Source of the DNA: Chloroflexota bacterium | Lineage (GTDB): Bacteria; Chloroflexota; Limnocylindria; Limnocylindrales; CSP1-4 | DNA: 5,406 nucleotides | Direction of reading: 5' to 3' | NCBI GenBank assembly: GCA_021789355.1 | Contig: JAJYJR010000440.1 | Span: forward strand, 1 to 5,406 | Shown here: positions 1 to 5,406 of the stretch, one piece after another | Position numbering within the stretch: the stretch's first letter is position 1 | Layout: each line of letters opens with the position of its first letter | Position numbers and translations under genes: made by a program | The notes under the pieces: generated by a model | Told to the model about the DNA's origin: nothing | Seen by the model: only the letters and a program-made list of their open reading frames with translations | Database searches by the model: none

Positions 1-302
1 CCTGGGCCCGGACGACCGGCCATCGCCGGCACCGCCCTCGAGCCGCCGGGGCCGGGCGGGCGGCACGGGCGCGCCGCGCCGGCGCAGCTCGGCCCGGCGC
101 GCCGCCGGCGCGTAGGGGCACCGTCGCACTGACTGGCAGGATCCCGGCAGATCGGATGCCGCATGGTGGCCCACGCCGGTCGGCGACGACGGCGCCCACC
201 CTGACGCGCGACGTCAACCCACGGGCCCCGGTCGTCGAGGAGATGCGGCGCCAGATCGGTCTTCGCTACCCGTTCGAGATACGCGGCTCCGATCGGGCCT
301 GA
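1..302 (+). other. Left edge without a secure gene; possible end of a convergent plus-strand gene
   Basis: The first 115 bases are extremely GC-rich and open in all three plus-strand frames; one frame stops at 113-115 (TAG), another at 130-132 (TGA). The third runs open from the edge to TGA at 300-302 and contains an ATG at 156. From 174 to 299 this frame has G or C at 37 of 42 third positions and a plausible ending (VEEMRRQIGLRYPFEI). The regulator frame on the other strand has only 15 of 29 across 217-303. This could be the tail of a gene entering from the left, a small gene of about 48 codons, or chance. The upstream part of the same frame is Arg/Ala-rich and unconvincing. No recognisable domain, promoter or clear terminator was found in bases 1-213. 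Confidence 0.25.
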
Positions 303-1047
303 TCCCCCCGGTGGGCCGGCCACCAGGTGCCGATACCCTTCGGTGCCCCTCGATGACCGCCGAGAGCAATCGGTCGAGCGCGACGATCGACGCCTCGAGA
401 AGCCCCGTCGCCTGGGTCGTGCTGAGCGCATCGCGGCGGGACAGGGTCGCGATCTCCCGGAGAAACGGCGCCCGGGCACGGAGGAACAGCTCGACGGTTT
501 CCCCCATCGGGGAACCGTGTGTCGCCGCGATGCGGCCGTGGTCGGCCGCGGCCGATTCCGCGTCGCGGAGGCACGCCTGGCGGTCCTCGGGGGCCGTCGC
601 GCCAAGGTACCCGACGAGCGCTGCGGTGAGGCGCCGACCGCGTGCGCGCAGCGCCTGTCGATCGGGTTCGGGAAGTGCCCCGACCCACGCGGGCCAGCCG
701 GTTGAGGAGATGATCTCGCGGCGGTAGATGCCCGTGATCCGGCGGGTCGCCGTGTCCAGCCGCGCCGTCGCGGGAGCCGCGTGCTTCGTCTCCGTCAGGA
801 GTCCCAGCACGGCCGAACGCGCGAGCCGGCGATGGCCGCCGGGTGTCGTGAACGCCGTCACAGCGCCGGCATCGCACCAGCGACGGAGCGTCGCCGACGA
901 GACGCCCACGAGCGCGCTCGCCTCGCGGGTCGTCAGCCACTCCCCGTGACGTGCTCGGCGCTCGACGCTCCCCGGCACCCGCTCTTCCGGACCGACCGCG
1001 GGCAGGACGACCGCTGACGACCGCCGGCTTCCCGTCGTCCCGGCCAC
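214..1047 (-). CDS. MerR/excisionase-type helix-turn-helix protein with helical C-terminal domain
   Basis: The chosen start, GTG at 1047, gives 277 residues. It has GGAG 7 nt upstream and lies 25 nt after the cytochrome stop. A later GTG at 978 (254 residues) has a poorer ribosome site but begins closer to the conserved domain, so the start is uncertain. The DNA-binding part begins near residue 37 (WLTTREASALVGVSSATLRRW) and includes TPGGHRR at 68-74, the wing signature of MerR-like, BldC-like and excisionase-like HTH proteins. Residues about 98-238 are predicted helical, with motifs such as WPAWVGALP, ETVELFLRARAPFL and LLEASIVALDRLL. This resembles the RsbRD-type N-terminal sensor region found with HTH domains in some high-GC bacteria, but that match is from memory and weak. 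The last 40 residues are disordered and show little coding bias. It probably regulates transcription, perhaps of this operon; the effector is unknown. Confidence 0.75.
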   Translation of the reverse strand: MAGTTGSRRSSAVVLPAVGPEERVPGSVERRARHGEWLTTREASALVGVSSATLRRWCDAGAVTAFTTPGGHRRLARSAVLGLLTETKHAAPATARLDTATRRITGIYRREIISSTGWPAWVGALPEPDRQALRARGRRLTAALVGYLGATAPEDRQACLRDAESAAADHGRIAATHGSPMGETVELFLRARAPFLREIATLSRRDALSTTQATGLLEASIVALDRLLSAVIEGHRRVSAPGGRPTGGIRPDRSRVSRTGSEDRSGAASPRRPGPVG

Positions 1048-1054
1048 CTGCGCG

Positions 1055-1058
1055 CTCC
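1055..1058 (-). promoter_or_regulatory. Candidate ribosome binding site of the HTH regulator gene
   Basis: GGAG on the minus strand lies 7 nt before the GTG at 1047, in the short gap after the cytochrome stop codon. It is the main reason for preferring that start over the GTG at 978, which has only a GGAAGAG-like stretch 3 nt upstream. Confidence 0.45.
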
Positions 1059-1072
1059 GGGCGCCCGCGAGG

Positions 1073-2710
1073 CTAGGGTGGCGCTGGCGCGGCGGCATCG
1101 TCGTGTCGGAGTGCGCCCGTCTGCCCGCTCCCGGCCGGGCCCACGGGGAGCACCGGGTCCGAGTGGCACTGGGAGCAGTACGCGGGCTGGTGGCAGTAGG
1201 CGCACGCGGTGGCGCCGACCTGCCGGGCCACGTTGGCATGGTTCAGGATCATGCCGTCGTGGGACACCTTGACCGCCGGCGTCTGGTGGCAGTTCTGGCA
1301 GTACGTCCTGGTGTGGCACGCGCCGCATGACTGGCTGGCGGGATCGTCGGACGTCACGCTGGCCTTGTGATCGAAGACCCAGAGCCGGTCGTTGTGGCTG
1401 TCCGGGCGCTGGCCGATCAGGACGCCGGATTCGATGCTTCCGATCTGCGGGAAAGTGTGACACGTCGCGCACTGCGACGGGATCGTCTCGTCCGAGAGCG
1501 CGCCCTTGACCACCTTGTAGTGCGCGCCGTCGTGGCAGCGGAAGCAGCCGGGCGCGGTCTGGTGCCCCAGGTTGTTCGGGTACGTCGCCTGTGTGACCCG
1601 CATGTCGGGGGTCGCCACCAGCCGGTAGATGGTCTGGAGGCTCGTGATGGCGTTGTCGATCGCCGTGCGCTGCTCGGCGGCCACCAGCGGATAGCGTTGC
1701 GTGTAGAAGCCGCGCAGGCCGGCGATCGCGCGATCGGCATCGGCGACCGAGGCGTACTCCACCGACAGGCGGTCGCTCGCCTCGCGCTTGATCCAGGGCA
1801 GCCGCGTGCTGATCTCACCGCTGTCGATGTGATCGTCGATCGACTCGTCGATGCCGGGAACACCGTGCCCGACCCGGTTGTGGCAGTCGATGCAGTCCAT
1901 CTGCCGGAGGCCTGCCGAGCGGAGGCGTTCGATGTCGGGAGCCACGTCGGCCGAGACGGTCACGGCGTCCGCGGCGATGAACTCCTCACGTTCCCCGGTG
2001 GGCCCCACGATGGCGACGTAGTCGATCTTCTGGGCGCGCTCCCGAGTGGCCGCGTACTCGACGTCCGACGCGATGTGCCAGTGCACCCCGCGTGGGGTCG
2101 CGTCCCCGCCGGCGCCACCTCCCCCGCCAGTGGCCCCGGCTGCCCCGCCGGCGCTCGCCGTCCCGTCGGCGGCAACGTTGCCGCTGCCCGCGGCGGGAGT
2201 CGACCCGAAGCCGAAGGGCCGCACGACGAGCGCGATCGCGTCTCGCGTCGACGTCTCGTCGAGCTGGTATCGGTTCTGGAGGACGAGCTTGATCGGGCCG
2301 CCGTTGGCGATGAGCGGCCCGATGTCGTGGCACTTGAGGCAGGTGACGCTGGTGGGCGGCAGCAGGGCGTGGTCGGGCGCCGGGATCGGCCTGGGGAACG
2401 TCCCCGTCAGCACCTGGACGAGCTGCTTCGTGCCGTTCATCTTCGCCTTGACCCAGCCCGCGATGCCGGGCTCCGTGTGGCACTCGACGCACGCCACCTC
2501 GCGGTGTGGCGACATCTCGTACGCCTTGAGCTCCGGGCCCATGGTGTGGCAGCGACCGCAGAAATCCGCGGTCTCGGTCCACTGCACGGCGACGACCGTG
2601 CCGATCGTGGAAGTCGCGCCGAGCGCCGCGACGAGGATGAACAGGGTGAACAGCCCGCGGCGGCTCGACAGCGGCGGGTGGGGGATGCGCCGGAGGGCGC
2701 GCCCGATCAC
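1073..2710 (-). CDS. Membrane-anchored decaheme c-type cytochrome, NapC/NirT-like N-terminus (ImcH-like)
   Basis: The protein has 545 residues, one N-terminal membrane anchor (about 20-43) and ten CXXCH motifs, at residues 51, 74, 124, 273, 389, 414, 462, 471, 503 and 512. The first is CGRCHTM, matching the CX2CHXM of NrfH-type quinol dehydrogenases. SPHREVACVECH (67-78) and CIDCHNRVGH (273-282) also resemble NapC/NirT hemes 2 and 4. The region from 207 to 418, with VHWHI at 209-213, YPNNLGH at 377-383 and PGCFRCHDGAH at 387-397, resembles long NapC-family cytochromes such as ImcH, as recalled from the family. Hemes 7-10 form two CX2CHX4CX2CH pairs. Thirteen non-motif histidines lie after the anchor, enough for mostly bis-histidine ligation. 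The likely role is oxidising menaquinol and passing electrons outward; the acceptor is unknown. No CXXCK or other catalytic heme motif of nitrite reductases was seen. The start is GTG, overlapping the resA stop, with GGAGG 10 nt upstream. Confidence 0.9.
   Translation of the reverse strand: MIGRALRRIPHPPLSSRRGLFTLFILVAALGATSTIGTVVAVQWTETADFCGRCHTMGPELKAYEMSPHREVACVECHTEPGIAGWVKAKMNGTKQLVQVLTGTFPRPIPAPDHALLPPTSVTCLKCHDIGPLIANGGPIKLVLQNRYQLDETSTRDAIALVVRPFGFGSTPAAGSGNVAADGTASAGGAAGATGGGGGAGGDATPRGVHWHIASDVEYAATRERAQKIDYVAIVGPTGEREEFIAADAVTVSADVAPDIERLRSAGLRQMDCIDCHNRVGHGVPGIDESIDDHIDSGEISTRLPWIKREASDRLSVEYASVADADRAIAGLRGFYTQRYPLVAAEQRTAIDNAITSLQTIYRLVATPDMRVTQATYPNNLGHQTAPGCFRCHDGAHYKVVKGALSDETIPSQCATCHTFPQIGSIESGVLIGQRPDSHNDRLWVFDHKASVTSDDPASQSCGACHTRTYCQNCHQTPAVKVSHDGMILNHANVARQVGATACAYCHQPAYCSQCHSDPVLPVGPAGSGQTGALRHDDAAAPAPP
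2093..2200 (-). other. Gly/Ala-rich low-complexity segment in the decaheme cytochrome
   Basis: Residues 171-206 of the cytochrome are almost all Gly, Ala, Ser and Thr, including a run of five glycines at 195-199. The segment lies between hemes 3 and 4 and looks like a flexible linker or a lineage-specific expansion; it carries no heme ligands. Confidence 0.8.
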
Positions 2711-3333
2711 CCGCCGATTCCCTCCAGCGCGGCGCTCATCGACTGCGGGTCGAGGCTGCCGATCCGGAGCCTGGCGAGCTTGCCCGAGGAGTCGATGAAG
2801 AAGTGGGACGGGATGCCGAGGATGCGGTACTCGGCGGCCAGCCGTTCATCGGGATCGGGCACCGTCAGGTAGCTGATACCGACCCGCGTCGAGTAGTCGC
2901 GGACGGCAGCGGCATCCTCCGACATGAAGACCTGGAGGACCACGAGCCCCCGCGCCTCGAAGCTGCGGTACGCCGCCTCCACGTCCGGGTTCTCGGCGCG
3001 GCACGGCTGGCACCAGCTGGCGCCGAAGGTCAGCCAGACCGGGTGCCCGATGTAGTCGCTCAGGCGGACCTGGCGCCCGTCTGTGGTCGTCGCCGTGAAG
3101 TCCGGCGCGCGCTTGCCGACGACGGGAGCCACGCCCGACGCGGTGCCGCTGACCGACACGGCGGTAACGCCGCCGGCGGCCCCCCCCGATGCGCCCCGAT
3201 CGGAGAGGAACGCGGCGGCCAGGATGACCCCCGCCGTGACGGCCAGGATCAGCAGGGTGGTGATCGCGCCAGCCGGGCGGCGACCGGTGGCGTGCTCGGC
3301 GGTGGCCCGTGCCTGGGCTCCAATCGCTCGCAT
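2707..3333 (-). CDS. resA: Membrane-anchored thioredoxin-like protein (ResA/TlpA family)
   Basis: The protein has 208 residues. An N-terminal cytoplasmic stretch is followed by one membrane helix (about 22-43), a Gly/Ala/Ser-rich linker (about 46-70) and an extracytoplasmic thioredoxin fold (about 71-206). The active site is WCQPC at 107-111, preceded by LTFGAS, as in redoxin/AhpC-TSA-type TlpA and ResA proteins. The cis-proline loop is GIPSHFFID (Pro175). In System II, ResA reduces the disulfide in apocytochrome CXXCH motifs so that heme can be attached. Its place between ccsA and a ten-heme cytochrome supports that role over a general disulfide role. The ATG at 3333 has GGAG at 3344-3341 (7-nt spacing) and no alternative in-frame start in the gap after ccsA. 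Its TGA stop overlaps the next gene's GTG start as GTGA. The membrane donor CcdA, which normally re-reduces ResA, is not in the window. The linker contains a run of eight G (minus strand). Confidence 0.9.
   Translation of the reverse strand: MRAIGAQARATAEHATGRRPAGAITTLLILAVTAGVILAAAFLSDRGASGGAAGGVTAVSVSGTASGVAPVVGKRAPDFTATTTDGRQVRLSDYIGHPVWLTFGASWCQPCRAENPDVEAAYRSFEARGLVVLQVFMSEDAAAVRDYSTRVGISYLTVPDPDERLAAEYRILGIPSHFFIDSSGKLARLRIGSLDPQSMSAALEGIGG
2721..2725 (-). promoter_or_regulatory. Ribosome binding site of the decaheme cytochrome gene
   Basis: GGAGG on the minus strand ends 10 nt before the GTG start at 2710. It lies inside the last codons of resA. Together with the GTGA start/stop overlap this suggests translational coupling, and it decides the unusual GTG start. 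Confidence 0.6.
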
Positions 3334-3368
3334 CTCCTGGCTCCGTTCTTCCGGCCGTGGCCGATCTG

Positions 3369-4277
3369 CTAGTTCAGGCCGCTGTAGCTGTGGAGGCCGC
3401 CGAAGAAGAGGTTGCCGAAGTACGTGAACAGCGTCGCGGCGAACCCGATGACGAGCAGCCAGGCGGCTCGCGATCCGCGCCAGCCGCGGACCACCCGGGC
3501 ATGGAGGTAGGCGCCGTAGATGAGCCACGTCACGAGCGACGCCGTCTCCTTGGGGTCCCAGCTCCAGTAGCTGCCCCATGCGACGTCCGCCCACACCGCG
3601 CCGAGCACGATGGTGAGGGTGAGGAAGGGGAAGCCGATCACGACGGAGCGGTACGAGATCTCGTCGAGCAGCTCCGGCCGCGGCAGCCCTCGCCGACCCG
3701 TCTCCGGCTGGATCAGGTGAAGGACCGCGGCCGCGAACGCGACCGAGAAGGTCCCGTAGGCGACGATCGCCACCGCGACGTGAACGGTGAGCAGAAGGTT
3801 GTTCTGGAGCGCCGGCACGAGCGGTTCGGACGCTGAGCGGATCGTGGTGGCGTACAGGAGCAGGGCCAGCGCGATCGGGAGCGCGATGAGTCCGAGGACG
3901 CGCTGATGGTACCGGCGCTCGAAGTACAGGTAGACCCCCGTGACACCCCACCCGAAGGCGACGGAGAACTCGTACATGTTGGCGAACGGTCCGTGGCCCA
4001 CCGCGATCGTGCGGAAGAGGAGCGAGGCGGTCAGGAAGGCGAACGTGAGCCACGCGATCAACGTTCCGTACGTCGCCAGCCCGCTCGGGCCGCGCGTCCC
4101 GATCGTCACCGAGGCGCTGCCGCCCACGGGCAACGCGCCTGCGCCCGCACCCGCCGGCGCCAGGACCGCGCGCCGGTGCGCAACGCGCACGGATGCGAAC
4201 GCGGCCCCGTAGCAGAGGAGCGCCAGCGCCGCCGACAGGAGCCCGGCGACGAAGCTGTACTCCGACATCTTGAACAT
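3369..4277 (-). CDS. ccsA: Cytochrome c biogenesis protein CcsA/ResC (heme handling, WWD domain)
   Basis: This polytopic membrane protein of 302 residues is the heme-binding half of the ResB-CcsA cytochrome c synthase. The tryptophan-rich WWD signature is clear at 234-245 (WGSYWSWDPKET), where heme is presented on the outer face. Candidate heme-ligand histidines sit where the family expects them: His95 in GHGPFANMYE, His166 in LLLTVHVAVA and His296 in GGLHSYSG near the C-terminus. About eight hydrophobic segments are visible, roughly at 8-30, 66-90, 106-118, 126-144, 161-188, 211-232, 246-262 and 271-292. An Ala/Pro/Gly-rich loop at about 40-62 is not conserved. The ATG at 4277 was chosen because AAGGGACGG lies upstream at 4290-4282 and because it sits 16 nt after the resB stop. 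A second ATG three codons in (4268) is possible. A longer in-frame extension into resB reads as Ser/Arg-rich noise. Length is normal for the family. Confidence 0.95.
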   Translation of the reverse strand: MFKMSEYSFVAGLLSAALALLCYGAAFASVRVAHRRAVLAPAGAGAGALPVGGSASVTIGTRGPSGLATYGTLIAWLTFAFLTASLLFRTIAVGHGPFANMYEFSVAFGWGVTGVYLYFERRYHQRVLGLIALPIALALLLYATTIRSASEPLVPALQNNLLLTVHVAVAIVAYGTFSVAFAAAVLHLIQPETGRRGLPRPELLDEISYRSVVIGFPFLTLTIVLGAVWADVAWGSYWSWDPKETASLVTWLIYGAYLHARVVRGWRGSRAAWLLVIGFAATLFTYFGNLFFGGLHSYSGLN

Positions 4278-4293
4278 GCATCCGTCCCTTCGT

Positions 4294-5406
4294 TCAGCTC
4301 TCTGCCCGACCCGCGAGGTCGCGGCGAAGGTCCTCGATGAGGCGCTGGAATTCGGACTGGAACGCGACGTCGTGGCGGACGAGCGCGCCGACCCGGACAT
4401 CGGCCCCGTCGCGCGTGCCGCTGATCTGCGCCCAGATCCGCCGGTTCGGGAAGAAGAAGACGAGGCAGACCCCGAGCATCAGCGCGATCGCCCCGGACCA
4501 GACCAGGATCGCGCCCGGGTCGCGCGCCACGATGAGCCCGGTGAACTGGCGTTCCCGGACGAAGGTGACGTCGAGCGGACCGATCGTGGCCGGCTTGCCC
4601 TGGTCGATCACCTTGAGGTCGACCGGCGTCTGCGACCCGACCGGGTAGACCTCCACCTGGATCTGGCCAGGCTTGATCGTCGGGCTCACCTCGCCCGATG
4701 CGGCGGCGACGACGAGCACTCGAAGGCCCTGCTCGGCCAGCGCGATCTGCCCGACCGGCTCGCTCCCGTCGTTCGACCCGAAGAGCAGCGGGACGCCGCG
4801 GTCGAACAGGACGGTGCCGTTCGCGTCCGCGATCCGCATGGCCGCGGCCGGCCCGAAGAAGGACTGGTAGAAGCTGACGTCGCCGTAGCGCAGGGGCTGG
4901 TTCACGCGCACGGTCTGTGCCGCCACCTGCACCCCGTCCCGGTACAGGACGATGTCACTGGCGTAATCGCTCGGTGCCCCGGTCTCGGCGTTGTACGAAT
5001 CGGTGAACGCCGTGGCCTCGAGCGTCAGGCCGGTCCCATTGCCCACCTCGACCAGCGAGCCGATGGGCGCCGCGAAGTCCCCGTTCCGGAACCCGAAGCT
5101 CGTCCCGACGATGACGCCACCGAGGACGAGGACGAGGCTGAGATGTGCGATGACCGTCCCGAACGGGGCCCACCGGAAGCGATCCGCGTAGACATGGATG
5201 CGGTCGTCCTGCATGACCACCAGGGTCCGGAACCGGCGGCGGCGCAGGGCGGCGACCGCGCGGTCCGCGGTCGCCCGGACGGGCTCCTCGCCGGCGATCG
5301 TCGCGCCCATCGCGGCATGATCGAAGAACGCCGGGCTCATCTCGAGGCGCGGGTGGGTGGCCTGGCGCCAGAGATGCGGCGCCCGGTTTGCGGAGCAGGC
5401 GACCAC
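4294..5406 (-). CDS. resB: Cytochrome c biogenesis protein ResB/Ccs1, partial (N-terminus beyond window)
   Basis: ResB is the partner of CcsA in System II cytochrome c maturation; the two form the membrane complex that exports heme and attaches it to CXXCH motifs outside the cell. The 370 visible residues start just after an upstream membrane helix (motif NRAPHLW near residue 7, typical of ResB). A helix follows at about 83-105 containing His88 (IAHLSLVLVLGG), the position of a conserved ResB histidine. A large extracytoplasmic beta-rich domain spans about 106-295 and carries the family hallmark VNQPLRYGDVSFYQ at 168-181. The last membrane helix is at about 299-319 and ends in FFPNRRIWAQI, also typical. 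The GTG at the edge is an internal valine codon, not a start: at least one or two N-terminal membrane helices are missing. The stop is TGA at 4296-4294, and ccsA begins 16 nt later. Identification is firm; only the missing end is uncertain. Confidence 0.93.
   Translation of the reverse strand: MVACSANRAPHLWRQATHPRLEMSPAFFDHAAMGATIAGEEPVRATADRAVAALRRRRFRTLVVMQDDRIHVYADRFRWAPFGTVIAHLSLVLVLGGVIVGTSFGFRNGDFAAPIGSLVEVGNGTGLTLEATAFTDSYNAETGAPSDYASDIVLYRDGVQVAAQTVRVNQPLRYGDVSFYQSFFGPAAAMRIADANGTVLFDRGVPLLFGSNDGSEPVGQIALAEQGLRVLVVAAASGEVSPTIKPGQIQVEVYPVGSQTPVDLKVIDQGKPATIGPLDVTFVRERQFTGLIVARDPGAILVWSGAIALMLGVCLVFFFPNRRIWAQISGTRDGADVRVGALVRHDVAFQSEFQRLIEDLRRDLAGRAES

Noticed and set aside
145..161. 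Small hairpin (CGGCA, 7-nt loop, TGCCG) as a terminator between convergent genes
   Set aside because: The stem is only five base pairs and no T-run follows on either strand; such hairpins are expected by chance at this GC content.
213..218. TTGACG on the minus strand as a -35 promoter box
   Set aside because: No acceptable -10 element lies 16-18 nt downstream, and no convincing minus-strand gene starts to the left.
266..940. A 224-codon minus-strand frame overlapping the regulator
   Set aside because: It is Arg/Gly/Pro-rich with no domain, whereas the adjacent frame encodes a clear TPGGHRR helix-turn-helix protein.
1048..1239. Longer start for the regulator, inside the cytochrome gene
   Set aside because: The added residues are shadow sequence of the heme-rich C-terminus, and the intermediate ATG at 1098 lacks a ribosome site.
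1367..2872. A 501-codon plus-strand open frame antisense to the cytochrome and resA
   Set aside because: It is the mirror of a gene with ten heme motifs and strong family features. Its translation is rich in Arg, Asp and Val with no recognisable domain, as expected for the complement of GC-rich coding DNA.
3334..4281. Upstream in-frame extension of resA across ccsA
   Set aside because: The extension is Arg/Pro/Ala-rich shadow sequence opposite in phase to a clear CcsA, while the ATG at 3333 has its own ribosome site and begins a normal-length ResA.
4278..4400. Extended N-terminus for CcsA starting inside resB
   Set aside because: The added 41 residues are Ser/Arg-rich noise overlapping the resB 3' end, and the ATG at 4277 has a good ribosome site and gives the normal start before the first membrane helix.

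Overview
This 5.4 kb window is very GC-rich and all convincing genes are on the minus strand. Read right to left, they are: the C-terminal three quarters or so of a ResB/Ccs1 protein (running off the right edge), a CcsA/ResC heme-handling protein, a membrane-anchored ResA/TlpA-like thioredoxin, a membrane-anchored cytochrome with ten CXXCH heme-binding motifs, and a MerR/excisionase-type DNA-binding protein with an all-helical C-terminal domain. Gene spacing is 16 nt, 35 nt, a 4-nt overlap (GTGA) and about 25 nt, so this looks like one operon.

ResB, CcsA and ResA together are the core of System II (Ccs) cytochrome c maturation. ResA keeps apocytochrome CXXCH cysteines reduced outside the membrane, and the ResB-CcsA complex carries heme across and attaches it. 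The decaheme cytochrome is the obvious client: it needs ten hemes and is translationally coupled to the thioredoxin. Its N-terminus has NapC/NirT/NrfH quinol-dehydrogenase features (one membrane anchor, a first heme of the form CX2CHXM, a fourth heme of the form CIDCHXXXXH). Its middle resembles the long NapC-type cytochromes of the ImcH kind, and its C-terminus has two close heme pairs. The simplest reading is a quinol-oxidising membrane cytochrome that passes electrons along an extracytoplasmic heme wire to an unknown acceptor.

The left 300 bases hold no secure gene. They contain the weakly coding tail of the regulator and, on the opposite strand, an open frame ending at 302 with better codon-position composition, possibly the end of a convergent gene.

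The base composition, System II maturation, long NapC-type multiheme cytochrome and MerR-like regulator fit a high-GC, probably monoderm bacterium such as an uncultivated Chloroflexota lineage or an actinobacterium. This is an inference from gene style, not a search result. No RNA genes, mobile elements, CRISPR arrays or clear terminators were seen.
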